Origin: Monosporascus cannonballus
Taxonomy: Eukaryota > Ascomycota > Sordariomycetes > Xylariales
Length of the DNA stretch: 64,000 nt
Direction: 5' to 3'
Assembly (NCBI GenBank): GCA_004154925.1
Contig: QJNS01000044.1
Span: 328,624-392,623, forward strand
The translations under genes and the position numbers were made by a program. Positions 40,471-53,252 of the stretch are shown here, piece by piece. Under the pieces are notes generated by a model. It saw only the letters and a list, made by a program, of their open reading frames with translations, searched no databases and had not been told where the DNA came from. Each line of letters opens with the position of its first letter. Position 1 is the first letter of the stretch.

Positions 40471-40637
40471 TATAAAATAATAAATAATTATAAGTTAAAA
40501 TAAGGTCATTTTTGATTAATCGTAAAGCAAATTTCAAAAAATAAACATATTAGGTTATTTTTATTTAGCATTTTTTATTAGCTGTTAGATTGTGGATTTA
40601 TATTAGTAAGTAGATCGGTGGCTGATCGGTAGCTAGT
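40471..40637 (-). repeat. Y2 5' LTR, left part
   Basis: Begins tataaaataa and is cut at 40637 by Z; the last 45 bases of the LTR are at 51719-51763. The part near 40590-40637 is almost unmutated. Confidence 0.82.
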
Positions 40638-40800
40638 TGTCAGATATAAGGGACACCAGTTGTGTGTATATTGATGACTAGTTGCAGGTGTTCTAGAACG
40701 CGCATTGGACTTTAAGGTGATCTAGTCTCGGAATATATATGTTCCGATCAGAGGGAATTTTCCGTATATAGGATGCTAAAGCACCCTTTGCTAGCCGATA
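40638..40800 (-). repeat. Z 3' LTR
   Basis: 163 bp, weakly mutated, near-identical in layout to 51556-51718 and to the solo copy at 62620-62783 in the right flank. Confidence 0.88.
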
Positions 40801-41879
40801 TACCTTTTTAATACCTTGAAATATTTACGGTATTAATTATTATAACTCTTAAGGCCATAATTATCTATTTTATTTTATTTCGGCGATTAATTTTTCTTAA
40901 TTAGTTAATTTTTTTAAAAAACGTTTCGCAAAGCATTTTTCCATTAATCGAGGGCTTCCGTAATATTTATTAGTTTTAATTGCTTTGTAAAATGCTTAAA
41001 GGGTTTACGTAATAAGGTATTCGTTAAACCGTTAGTTAATATATCGTTTGTAAGCGTATAATTTATTTTCATTAAAGTTTTTTTTGCGGTTTATCGTATC
41101 CAGTAATTATATATGTCCATATATTGTAATTTCGTTATTAATAAGTTAATACCGGCGTTAATAAGTTATATAGTTTATTAATTATCGTATTATATATTTA
41201 ACCGTCTTATATTTAAAGTAATTCTTAATTTTTTAATTAATCAAAAATTAAATATAGTTTTTTTTATAACTTACGTAAATAATAATAATTCCATTTTTGT
41301 TATAAAAGTAATTATTATATTTTGCTTATTCGTCCGTTATTATATTATTTTTTCGAATAATTTCATTTTATAAACTTAAAAACCTTTTCGGTCCATTATA
41401 TTATTTACAAAAAAGGCATTATTTTAAGTATTAAATAAATTTTTATCCCCGAATTATAACGTTAACGTTTTGGTTCCGATTAGGTATAATATGATTTAGT
41501 TAGTAGCTTTATAATATATGTCATTAAGGTTTAAGTTAAATCGGGCAAATCGAAATACTGCAAAGAATATATCGGGTTACGTATTAATTATTACGAAAAA
41601 AAATAAAACCGATTTTTTTCTAGTATTTATTAATAAAGTTTAAATAAGCTAAAATAAGATTCGATAATAATTTAATACTAATTATGGATATTTGTAAAAA
41701 ATTATTTAAATTTTTTAAGTATTAAATTAATTAACTTATTTATATAGTCGGATTAAAATAATCAGATTTTCTTTTTAGGTTTATTTTTAATATTTTTGAT
41801 ATTGAAAAATTATTATAAGTTTTTACCTTTTCTCAAGGTATACTGTTTTTATATTTATTAGATTAATTAATCGACAAAG

Positions 41880-42400
41880 GTTTAATTCTTTTTCGTAATA
41901 TGTTATAATAATATGGTTTACAAAAAAAATAAATACCTATTAACCAATAAAATAATAAAATTCGTAAAAAACGGGATGAAATCCTAATGTTTTATATGTT
42001 TTAATAATGTCCTGTTATTATAGCAAAAATAATTCCCTTAATCCATATAATGCTTTCCTAATTAAGAAATTTTTATTACGTTACGGGTATTTTAAGGGCG
42101 TTTTTATATATATTTTGTAAAATAAATTTGTATTTATAAAAGCGTTTATAGCATTATATTATTTAAGTCTTAAGTTAAACTGAACCGTAGTAACGATTAG
42201 AATTTAAAACAATTTTTTAATAAAAATAATTACGTATATATCGCCATAAGTAATTTTAAGTTATTAATCGCTTTATATGACAAAACGGGCTTTGTATTTT
42301 TGGAATTAGTTATATTTATTAAACTTATAAACGTATATCCATATATATTTTAAAACCTGTTTTTTTAGCAAAACACTAATTAACGGCTTTTCAGGATCGC
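41880..42400 (-). pseudogene. Z copia reverse transcriptase pseudogene
   Basis: The minus strand reads YKFNKYN*FQKYKARFVI, then LKITYGDIYVIIF, QFNLRLK and further left the catalytic region IFFVNHIII (family FFYVDDI). The order and spacing fit the fungal copia RT (KYKARLV-RG, TYA-T). Frames shift and stops are frequent, so the gene is dead. Confidence 0.75.
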
Positions 42401-44707
42401 ATTTTTTTATGGTTTTATAAATAAACTTTTTCGGTTTTACGGAATGTTTTTCTTAACGGGTATATATTTAGCTTTTTATAGTTTTGCGACAGTAGAAGTA
42501 AGTTCCGCTTTTATATCCGGTTTTATAATTTAAATACCGTTTTATATAACAAGGTATTATTACTGTTTTAATTAAGGCAATACGTATTTCGGATAATTAA
42601 TTTTTTAAATTTCTGGAATTTACTGGCGGGTTATCGTACGTATTTATAGAGAAAATTAAACGTCCTATATTAAATAAGGTTTTCTATATTTTGTATTTAT
42701 TTCGGATAATACCTTTTTAATACGGAATATATAGGGAGCTGACGTTTATAACTTATAAAATATTTTCGTTTTTTACCGTTATTCTGGGTTAAATAGTATA
42801 AGGAAAACTTAAGGCTATTTTTATTTTTCCGTCGGCATAATAATCGTAATAATTATTAAGGCAAACGTTAATGGCAATAATGATTTAGGGAACGGAAATA
42901 ATTCGAATATAATGGTCGTATAAAGATAATCAATTTCTTATAAATAGGTTTATTTTTCCTTATTTTGTACGTATTTTACGTTAATACCTTTTTAAAGTTA
43001 TCCTTTTTATTTAATCGGTAATTAAATTATTTTATTTAGATTTTTAATTTTTTTTATATATAAATTTAATATTTATTGTTTTAATGAGGTATTTTTATTT
43101 CTCAAAATAACTTTTGTAATTTTTTTATAATATGCAAACAGTAATCTTTTAAGTTTTTAATATTACTTAAAAAGGTAATTTTTTCGTTTAATTATATCTT
43201 TCAAATAGCAATACCCTTATTACTTAATACATTTCAAATTTCGTAAATATTCGTAAATTGGTAACCGACGAAATAACTAATTTACGTTTTGGGATTTAAT
43301 TTTTAAAACTTTGTTTTTTATAGCGATAATTATTATAACGTAAGTTATATAACCGTATATTCGTAAATAAACTTATTAAACTTTTTAATTAAACATTATA
43401 AGGCCGTTTTTGTACGTTAAGTAAATATAATAAATTTCGTACAGGTTTTATTAAAAAATACATATCTAAAAGTGCGGTTATATAAATATATTACCGTTTT
43501 AAGGATATATACGATTAAGAACGAAAGTAATTTAATATTATTTCGTATTATAGTTATTTCTTCCTTAATTACATTTTTAATCGTTTTATACCCCCATTTT
43601 AAACCTGGGTATATAATAATAAAAATTTAAGTTTAATATTAAAAAAAGTAATTAAAGCATATTTCGAAATTAATAATTTTTCAAAATTCCGTTTTCGTAT
43701 TTAATTACTTTTAGGAACACTTTATTTTAATTTTTTAGAATTTTTGAAAAGTATTGAAACGTTATAATTAATGTATTCCGCTTTCGGTTCGTAAGGTAAA
43801 TATTTTAAATAAAACCTAAATATTTATCCGTGGCAAATATAACGTATTTATTTTTTTAAGGTTTTTTTAAAGTTTATAAAATCGATAACGACTTTTTATT
43901 TTAATCGGGATATTCTTTTTTTGGCTTGCAGCGTATTAACCTTTTAGCTTTCGCCTTATTATATGCTTAATATTCAATTGTTGTAAGACCTTTTAAATAA
44001 ATGTTTTTCCTATAAAATTATAATTAAACGATTATTTTAAAATTTAAATAACTTAATTTTAAATACTATATAATACCGCTATTAATCCGTTATAATTGCG
44101 TTATTTTTAAATTAATACTTCATTTAAAAGTTATTAAAAATATATAAATAATTATTACGTTAATATTCTCGATAACCGATTCATTATATTTATTTATTCA
44201 CGTAATAATTATTTAATTATATTTATTTCGCATAAAATTATTATTTCTCCGATTGTTTTATTAATAATCTTTTTTTCGGAACTGCCGGAAAAATACCAAA
44301 TTATATGCGAAATTTTTATAATATATTATGTCGTAAAAATATGACGTTTTAATACCGTTAAAGCTTCGTAAAATTATATTAACCTTTTCGTACTCCTTAA
44401 TCGGGACAAAATTATTACCCGCGTATATTTTGTTATTTTATACGATAAGTTTAAAAGTTAAAAATCTGTTAATTAAGTTAAAAATATATATCGTAAACCT
44501 TAAATCCAAAAAAGCTCAATTTCTTAAAAGATAAAATAAAATATTGATAATATTACCTTAATTAATAATTAAAAAGTATGGCAGTATTTGTTATATTTCT
44601 TTTAAAAATTAATTTATTTTTTATATAATAAGTTTTTCCATAATATTCGATAAACGGTCAATTTTTTCATTTAAAGATTAATCGGCGGAAATTTATTTTT
44701 AAATAAT

Positions 44708-44897
44708 TGTAACGGGCACGATATGTAGATTGAACGGAGACACGGCCTAACAAAGGTTTATATTCAAGGTAAAAAGGAAAAGGGAGAAACAGCTAGCCAC
44801 TAGCGAAGTAACTGCTCCCTATATACATATGGGTAAGCTCAGGCTAAGGAGTTTATTCCGTAAGTCCGAGCTGCCTTATAAGCTTTAGCTTATAATA
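44708..44897 (-). repeat. W 3' LTR
   Basis: 190 bp; contains the shared, nearly unmutated core ggaaaagggagaaacag and ctccctatatacatatgggt. Its last bases are tataata (TGTAACA in the partner). Confidence 0.9.
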
Positions 44898-44914
44898 TTA
44901 CTCTCTTTTTCGCC
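44898..44914 (-). other. W polypurine tract
   Basis: The plus strand ttactctctttttcgcc is GGCGAAAAAGAGAG on the coding strand, directly before the 3' LTR. Supports the minus orientation of W. Confidence 0.65.
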
Positions 44915-47049
44915 TTAGAAAATAATAAGATTACGGTAAGGCGGCGGCGGCTTTATTTATATTTTTTTTTATCCCTGTTCGTATTTTTATATTTTCGCTA
45001 ATTCCGTTTCCGTTTTTAAATAATTTTTCTAAATTATTAAAAGTAATTATATTTTCGAAATTATTATATATTTTTTATATTAGTTCGGCGTAACCTGCCT
45101 ATTTTACCAATAGTTTTTTTCGGCGACCGCAGCTTATATACTTATTTTCGGCCTTTAATATATATTTTATTACATATTTTGTTTCTTTTTTTTTAATAAT
45201 ATCGGTAATAATTAATTATTATTTAAAATTTAGTTAAATAATAAACCCTTTATTATTAATTTTAGAAATTTTACGTTAAAATTTAGATATATCCCCGATA
45301 ATATATTTAATTTTATAATATTATGCGGTATAATCGTAATAATTTTATATTTAACGTATATTTAAAATAACCTTTTAAATAATTACGGAATAATTATATT
45401 CTTTAAGTTTTATTATATTAAGTTTTTTTATTTCAAAACGTAATATGTATTTTTTAAAAATATTAATTAATTATTTTATATGGGCTTATATTAACGCCAT
45501 TATAATATATGCGAATTTCGTATTTTCTATAACTTTTTAACAAAATTAATAACTTTTTTAATTTTAAAGATTAATTAAGGAATTATTAATATTTTGTTAA
45601 TAAGCTTTATATTATATTTATAAAATAAAAAACGAATATTTCTAACGAAAGGGTTTTGCCGTTAAAAACTAGTTATATTATGCGTAATAATTTAACTTAA
45701 TTATATTATATGTAATTTATAAAATAACGGAAATATACGAAAATTTTTAATTAATTTCTTTCGTAATTCTATCCGGTAAAAAATAATAAGATATATTAAA
45801 TTATATAAATAAATTCAAAATTTATTTATTTTAATATTTCCTTTATTTAATATTACGTTTTTAAGAAAACCGTAATAGTTTTAATAATAAGTAATAAAAT
45901 ATTAAATATATGCTTTTATATTTATGTTAAGAATTAATTTTAAAAAAAGGGTTTTATTAAACGATTATAAAATATTATAAAAGAATAAAGTTTTTTTTAA
46001 TTTTGTCAATAAATCGATTATAAGGTTTATCGCAAAATCTAAATACAAGTAATTTAAAATAAAAAAAACCATAATAACACTTTTTTCGTTTTTTTATACG
46101 TATAACTTATTATATACGTTATAATTACGGCAAAAACGGCATATATTTTAAGTCTATTCCAGCTAATAATAATTACGCATTAATATTATTAATATAATGT
46201 TTTTTTAGGTAAACAGTAATATATAAATCGTATATCCGTTAAATTAATAATGTCCGGAACGGTTTTTAAATTAAGATTTAAATATATTTTTTAAATTATA
46301 AAAAACCTTTAAAATTAAAACAATATTCCGTTATAAAAACTTTTACCGTATTTATAATTAAAGAAGAATTACGTAATTTTTGAAATGCGGTAATATATGC
46401 CATATTTAAGGTTGTATTTTTAATAATTTTTAAATTTTGTATTTCTTAAACGTTTTTTTCGAAAAATATTTTTTACCGGAAGATATAATTGGTCGTTCGT
46501 TATTATTTCGCTTTAAATAAATTACGATTATTAGTATTTTTTAAATCCGTATTAACTCGTTAAATAATTATTTTTTCTTAATTAACAAAGTTATTTACCT
46601 TTTAAACCTAATATATTTTTTGCTGTAAAATACGTTGTATAATTTGCCAAATATAATATTAAATTAATTTACTAATTTATGAAAGCGATATTTAAATACG
46701 AAATTAAAGGTAAATAAAAAACCAGCTTATCGAATTTATTTTTTAATACATTTACGGATATTTATAAAATATTCAGAATTTACGTAGTTTATTAAATCGT
46801 AAAAAGGTTAATTAATTTTTAAACTTTTTTTCTTTTGCGCTAATGCTTTAATAATAATTAATAACTTTTTATTGTATATTTCGTAATTATATTTAATTAA
46901 TAATATGTTTTTTAAAATATACGTAATTAATCGTAAACGCCTTAATAAATCGAATTAAAATAAATATTTTTTAATTATTTAGCCGGAATAATTTACTTTC
47001 ATTATTATTATTGTTTTTTGAACTTTAATACATAAAAATAAAGGTTATA

Positions 47050-47620
47050 ATAAAAAGCTTTTTAAATTAATTAAAAATTTATTGTTTTTCGTTTTTTTGG
47101 TAGAAAAAAATCTTTTTTTAATTAATCGTAAAAAAAACCCGTTATCTCGTTAAATCTTTTATAAAGGTTCGGTAAAAATTAACGAACCCGATAAAACTTT
47201 TAACCCTTTTTATGTTGATAAAGTCCTTTTGTTTCCGAATAACGGTTATCTTTTTGAAATTAATTTTTAAATTTATTTTTATTTCGATAATAAACCTGAG
47301 GTATTTCGTTTCTTAGAATACGAATTCGTATTTATCCGGGTCCAGTTTTAATTTTATTTCCGTTAAATAACAGAATACCAGTTTAATTTTGGCTATATAA
47401 TCGGTTCGAAAACCGGACAAATACATTAATATATTATTTTTATATATATAGCAAAAAGTATTAAATTAATGTTTTAACGTAATATTAATATAACGTTAAA
47501 AATTAACCGGTATACCGTTAAGGCCGAATAAATATATTAATTATTTGAAAAACCCGTAACATATACGGAATACAATTTTTTATTTATTTTCTTAATAGAT
47601 ACGTAACCGATAAAAAGCTA
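47050..47620 (-). pseudogene. W reverse transcriptase pseudogene
   Basis: The minus strand reads NNILMYLSG at the catalytic box (family Y-DDILIYS), then LKLDPDKYEF, ETKYLRFIIE and SFIGFVNFYRTFIKDLTR, the conserved Gypsy RT end (SFLGFANFYR-FI--F). The catalytic Asp pair has become Asn-Asn, a G-to-A effect. Confidence 0.82.
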
Positions 47621-50097
47621 TTCGAACGTTAAATTTCGTAAATTACCAGGCTTATAATAAGGTTCGTAATATTTCTTTTATTAACAGAAAGAAATAACGG
47701 TTTTATTTCATAATCTTATTTAATTTCTTATAATTTACGCAAAATTATAAACCCTTATTAAATCTGTTTGCAAATAATACCAAAGTACTTATAAAACAAT
47801 TATTAACCCGAATTTAATTTTTATCGAATAGGTTTATAAGTATTTTACGTAAAATCAATAATTCCTTCTTTAACATTCCGTATAAGAGTTCATATAAAAT
47901 TACTTTTTCTTAATCCGAAATATTTATTTTTAAATTTATTATTACGTTATTATTATTATAATAAAATAATGACGATAAACTTTATTATTTGCCAAAGAAT
48001 CTCGGAATTCCCGTATTTGTTTAAGAAAATATTTTATTGTATTTTTAAAAATTAATTACGGTTTTATTTTTAAAAGTTTATTAATATTTTTTATAAAAAA
48101 TACAAATAATTATATTTTATTTTTCTGATAATGGCTTTGCCGTATTATTACCGCGAAAGTTATAACCGTTATTAAACGGGCTTTTTTATACTTCTTTAAC
48201 TGCTTTTTTAAGCGGTCCTTAAATTTCTTATTAAATTATTTTTTTTGCATAATATAAGCGGGGTAATATCGTGCGTAAAATAGATAAATTATTATTTTAC
48301 CTTACATACGATATTATTATATTTTATTCAAGGTTTTTTTAAAAATAAAAAAATAAAATAAAATTTTAATTACGTATCTTTAAATTCGTTTTAAGCAGCC
48401 GTCCAAATTTACGTTAACGTAAATAATTTTTCAAATTGCGATTATTATAAGTTTATTATTTTTCGTTAACTTTAACCGACAAAATATAATAAATATATAT
48501 TATAATTTTAAACGGTAAATTCATTACTAATTAAACGCAAAATAATAAATATATTTAATATTAATGAATACATTTATATATATAATATTATTAATTAAAA
48601 CGTCCAATATGAAAAAGGTATTATTTAATTTATTATTAACTTTTTGTAATTGTTCCTTTATTACGTCCGTTTTTTATTAATAATTTTTAACAAAAATTAT
48701 TTTTTTAAAATTTCGTTATCCGAATTATTATTTTCGTTAACGGCATTTCGTAAGCTTATTATCGTAATTTCCGTTTTAACCGGACGAAATTACTTTGTGG
48801 GTTTATATTTAAGGTATTACTAATTCGAATAATTCGTGGCGGCGTAATAAAAACATTATTTTTTTTGTTTCCGAACTTCCATTTCGTTATCGGAAAACTA
48901 TTTTGCATAAAGCCGGTTATTCAAGTTTTATTTCGAGCCGCCTCCGGATCGGTTTTTTTAATTACTTTGTTATTAGTTTATAAATTTAAAAATTAACGTA
49001 ATTAATTATATAACGTCCGTTATAAATATATCCCCTTAAACGTTTAATATTTAAGCCGATTTATTAATTTGGCCGACATATTATTATTGGTTAATCGTTT
49101 CGCTTTTTTTACCGAAATACCAAGTCGTCGTTTTTTTATTATATAATAATCGGGCAAAACTTTTAAATAATTAATCACCTTTTTTATTTTACGTATTTAA
49201 TAGTTATAATCGTTATAAAATATATTTTTTACAATTAATATATTACAGAATTACGTAATAATACCGGCGTTTAGAGAAATTATTTTAATTATTAAGGGTT
49301 ACGTTAGGCCTTTATATTTGGCCAACTTAAATTTAAAATTTAATAATTAATTTTAAAATTATTAATTATTACTTTACCTTATATATTATAATTACTTTTT
49401 AATAAATTATATTATTTATTTATTTTCGAATTATTTTTTATATAAAGGAAAAATTTATCGATATCAAAAACCTTTTGTAATATTTTTATTTTGAACTAAT
49501 AATTAAATTATAATTCCTTTTCGGTAAATATAAATATTATAACACCTAAGCAAGTTATTATAAAAAACCGGAAATAAACCGGTTTTCTTATATTTTCGTA
49601 CGGAATATAACGACAAATAAATAAAACGTTTTTTATTTCCCGTTTTACGAAAACTATTTTATAAGTTTACGATTCGTTTTTGCAAACGTATTATTAAGCG
49701 GCGGGCCTACCATAAATCCTTAATAAAGCGGATTTTATTTTATAATACCTTTTTTTCCTTCCGTTTTTATTAAATGGTATTTTTTTATTTCTGTTATTCG
49801 GTTAAGCAAATTATTTATCGTTTCGTTATAATTAAAAACTAATTTAATAAATTTCTTTTGTTATATATTAAGTTTTTAAAGCATATTTACGAATATGCGG
49901 TACTATAAATTTTCTTAATGATTCCGGATAAGATTAATGCCGTAAGTTCGCCCATAATTTCGTTAATTATATTATCTCGTAATTATCTTCTTATAAAACT
50001 TTTTTTAACTTATTATCCGTAACCAAGGTATTTTTGGAAAACGTTTCGTTTTTACTTAATTTCCTAAAAACTATAATAAGTTATACCTTTAAATATA

Positions 50098-50287
50098 TGT
50101 GACGGATACGATACGTAAGTTAAACGGAGGTACGGCCCAATAAAAATTTATATTCAAAGTAAGAAGGAAAAGGGAGAAACAGTTAGCCACCAGCAAGATG
50201 GCTGCTCCCTATATACATATGGGTAAGCTCGGGCTAAGAAACTCGCTCCGTAAGCCCGAGCTGCCCTATAGGCTCTAGCCTGTAACA
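50098..50287 (-). repeat. W 5' LTR
   Basis: 190 bp, hardly mutated, with intact TG and CA ends. Partner of 44708-44897. Confidence 0.9.
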
Positions 50288-51555
50288 AATATATATTATT
50301 ATTTTATCGTTAAAACGGGAACCATTTAAAGTTTTCTTAACAAATACATAATAATAATTAAATAATATATAATAATTGTTTAAGTACGTTTTATAACTGG
50401 TATTTTATACTTTTAATTTTTAACGTTTTCGCTTATTACTGTTTCGGTCCCTATAAAAACCCTTATAGTTATTTCGTTTCGGCCTACGGCTTATGGTTTT
50501 TTTTTCGCGGTTAAATGGTAATATTTTTGGGATTTTCCTAATTAAAATCTTTATAATTAAGGAAATTTATAAATATCCCGTAAAACGTTAAAAATAATGT
50601 CTGAATATTTCGGAATAAAAATATAAAATGTGCTATGATTTAATAATCCAGAAAGTTAATTACCGTTTTTTAAAAATTATTCGTATTATTATCGATTTCA
50701 GCTTTTTTTATAATCTGGAAAATAATAATTTATATCCTAATTATAAAAGCTAATATTATATATAAATCGTTAATCTATATAATCGTCGTTTTAATTTTTG
50801 GAATATTATTTCGTTATTTTAAAACTATAACTTTTTATTATTTTATAATTTATTGGTTTAAATATTTGCCAAATTTGGAAATTTATTTCAACGTTTCGCG
50901 ATATTTCCGTTAGATGTTAATTAAGAATTTGCTATTATATATTTTATTGAATTTGTCCTGGTTAGCATATTATTTTCTTAAGTTTTTTCCTGGAAAAAAG
51001 CTAGTTTTTTTAATCGTTAAAAATATCGATTTTAAAACCTATTTCGTAAGATCGTTAATACTGTTGCGGAAAATATGGTATTTCCGATTTTTGTATGTAT
51101 ACGCCGTAAAATCCTAATTATAGGTTTATTTACTTTCGGTCGTTATTTTAAAGGTATTAATTAAGTAATTAGTATAATCAATTTTTTCGGTACCTTTTCC
51201 GAAAAATATAAATATAGATAAGGAACCGCTTAAGGTATTAATTCGTATCATATAACGGATTTATCTTTTTATATAAAAAGCTATATTAGGTTTTATAAGT
51301 TTTATAAGTTATTAAAATTTTTAATTAAAATCGATATAATCCCAAGTATTAAACGCGTATGCTTTAAATTAGAATTCGCTTTTAAAACGATACTAATCCT
51401 TAAGGTCCTTATAAATAACGGAGGACGTTAACGGTACGGTCGTTATTATTATTATTAACGTATTTCGATAATTATAATTATTATATAGCTTATATCGTTT
51501 TAATAATAAGTAATTAATTAATATATGCCCTAATTAAGCGAATAAAACTTTTAAT

Positions 51556-51718
51556 TATTAGATATAAGAGATATCAATTATATATATATTAATAACTAGT
51601 TGCAGATGCTTTAGAACGCGTACTGCACTTTAAGGTGATCTAGTCCCGGAACATATATGTTTCGATCAGAGGTAATATTCTGTATATGGGGTGCTAGAGC
51701 ACCCCCTGCTAGCCGACA
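51556..51718 (-). repeat. Z 5' LTR
   Basis: 163 bp. The first ~50 bases are AT-shifted and the remainder almost unmutated, ending ctagccgaca. Confidence 0.88.
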
Positions 51719-51763
51719 CGAGTCGGCTACCAGCCTTATCCTTATAAGGGTTGTATTTTCACA
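51719..51763 (-). repeat. Y2 5' LTR, right part
   Basis: The last 45 bases of the Y LTR (gtcggctaccagccttatcc to tattttcaca), resuming exactly where 40637 stopped. Followed by the second TATAA. Confidence 0.88.
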
Positions 51764-53046
51764 TATAACGACAGTTTTCCGAAAAATCAACAAACGGATA
51801 AGATATAAGTTCCAGCAAAATAGCAAAAGCATTTAGTACGAAACATACACGAATATCAATTACATAAATATTCAAAGATTTACAAAACCTTAAAACTGCT
51901 TTAACGCATATATTTTTTCCTTAAAATGAAATTAACGGTATAGAAAATTATACGGCAATACAATATTTCCGTCAAAATAAAAGTTGCATAACATAAGCCA
52001 TATAGAAAATTACAACTATTACTAAACGCAGAACGAGCGTAATATTTAGTTACATTCAATTCTATTACCAAATTTCTTATATTAAAAAATCCAATTACGG
52101 GAATATATTGCGATAATATTCTCGTAATCATCGATCGATTTACAAAATCTTGTTATTTTTTACCATATTATAAAAATATAAACGCCGAATAAATAATATA
52201 TATTTTTTCACATGTACTTTTAACATATATAAATTATTAATAAAAATATTTTAAATAAAAACTAAATATTTGCATTTAAGTTTTAATAAAGCCTAAAAAC
52301 GTAAATTAATTTAAATTGTAAGTTAGCTAATATTTTTAAACTTTAACTAAATAAATAAAACGAATTAAATTTTAAATATTTATTTGCGATATTATATTAA
52401 ATACGAATAAAATATCTAAGTTAAACAATTATTAATTATATAACTGGTTTATAATATTAGTTATTACGAAAATATTACAATAATATTTGCGAAAGTAAAT
52501 TCTGATTTTATTTCAAAACTTTACAGAAAAATATGCGATAACGATTTAATTAATATTAAACTAATTTTTACGTTAAAATTATTACGATAACTATATCAGA
52601 AAATAAAAATAAAAATAAAATTCGTATATAACCAAATTTATAAATATTATAATTAGAAAAGGTTAAAAATATTTTAAAAGGGGAAAATAATGTTTCTTAT
52701 TACTAAATTTATTTAAATAAAAGGATTTATAAAACGTTCATTTCTAAATATACCGGTCTATATAAAATGGTTAAAAAAATCTTAGAAAATAATTATTAAT
52801 TAGAATTTTTACTTAAAGTTAAAGTTTATTTAATTTTTTCCGTTTTTTTATTCAAATTAATAACAAATATAATCAAAATATATATAGCATAAAACGACGT
52901 AAATGTAAAAAACAAATAAATATATAAAGTGGAAAAGATTTTCGATATACGAAAATAAAACGGCTTTATCTAATATTTAATTAAGTGGAAAAAGCACTCA
53001 AATTTCGAAAATATCTAAGAATTTGCTAAAAATCTTATTAACGTTT
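51764..53046 (+). mobile_element. X2 internal region, middle part
   Basis: Follows on from 26779: the join gives agcaatataa|cgacagttttcc, matching agcaatataataacggtttc in X1 (about 13152). It carries the X2 integrase at about 51960-52190 with DNILVIIDRFTKSCYFLPY-like reading on the plus strand. Ends at 53046 where Y3 begins. Confidence 0.85.
51960..52190 (+). pseudogene. X2 integrase pseudogene
   Basis: Aligns with X1 integrase (13340-13820). The DRFTK motif is kept here where X1 has GLFTK, so the two copies decayed independently. The minus-strand open frame over the same bases is a shadow. Confidence 0.75.
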
Positions 53047-53252
53047 TGTAAAATAATGGATAGCTATGAGCTGGGTAAGGTAATCTCCGACCAGTCGTAA
53101 AACAGATTTTAAGAAATAAATGTATTAGGTTATTTCTATTTGGCGTTTCTTACTAGCTGCCAGTTAATAGATTTATATTAATAAATACGTCGGTAGTTAA
53201 TTAGTAGCTGGTCGGTTACCAGCTTTATTTTTATAAAGGCTGTATTTTTATA
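53047..53252 (-). repeat. Y3 3' LTR
   Basis: 206 bp, tgtaaaataa to tatttttata. Moderately mutated, with a preserved tagctatgagctggg segment. Confidence 0.87.

Larger units (their letters stand above)
44708..50287 (-). mobile_element. W Ty3/Gypsy retrotransposon, full length
   Basis: 5,580 bp with two 190-bp LTRs (44708-44897 and 50098-50287; TGTGACGG to CTGTAACA). Inserted in Z, the innermost layer. It reads on the minus strand: a polypurine tract adjoins the left LTR and RT is on the minus strand. The five bases outside the ends (ataat, aatat) do not agree, so no target duplication is shown. Internal parts are very AT-rich while LTRs are nearly unmutated. Confidence 0.88.
40638..51718 (-). 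mobile_element. Z Ty1/Copia retrotransposon, split by W
   Basis: LTRs of 163 bp at 40638-40800 and 51556-51718 start TGTCAG and end GCCGACA. It sits in the right LTR of Y2, with ctagt before and cgagt after: the target duplication matches at four of five positions. Without W it is about 5.5 kb. The minus strand carries a copia-type reverse transcriptase close to the left end, the usual copia order (integrase before RT). An imperfect purine-rich AAGGTATTAAAAAGGTA adjoins the left LTR on the minus strand. Confidence 0.88.
26780..51763 (-). mobile_element. Y2 Ty3/Gypsy element, split by V and Z (with W)
   Basis: Left end tgtaagataa at 26780 and right end tattttcaca at 51754-51763, with perfect target duplication TATAA (26775-26779 and 51764-51768). 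Subtracting V (29702-36404) and Z (40638-51718) leaves about 7.2 kb, the same as Y1 and Y3. Minus strand; polypurine tract near 26990-27003 (AAAAAGGGGAAA on the minus strand). Reverse transcriptase start at about 38050-38270. The first codons of gag are still open at 40328-40453 (minus), beginning MENNTIIIKSK. Confidence 0.9.

Noticed and set aside
50914..51117. 67-codon plus-strand ORF in Z
   Set aside because: Z reads on the minus strand, and the hydrophobic peptide is the usual product of AT-rich DNA.
51611..51832. 73-codon minus-strand ORF
   Set aside because: Spans the Z LTR, the end of the Y2 LTR and X2 sequence, so it is an accidental frame across three elements.
51901..52131. 76-codon minus-strand ORF
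   Set aside because: Antisense to the X2 integrase core (IDRFTK on the plus strand).
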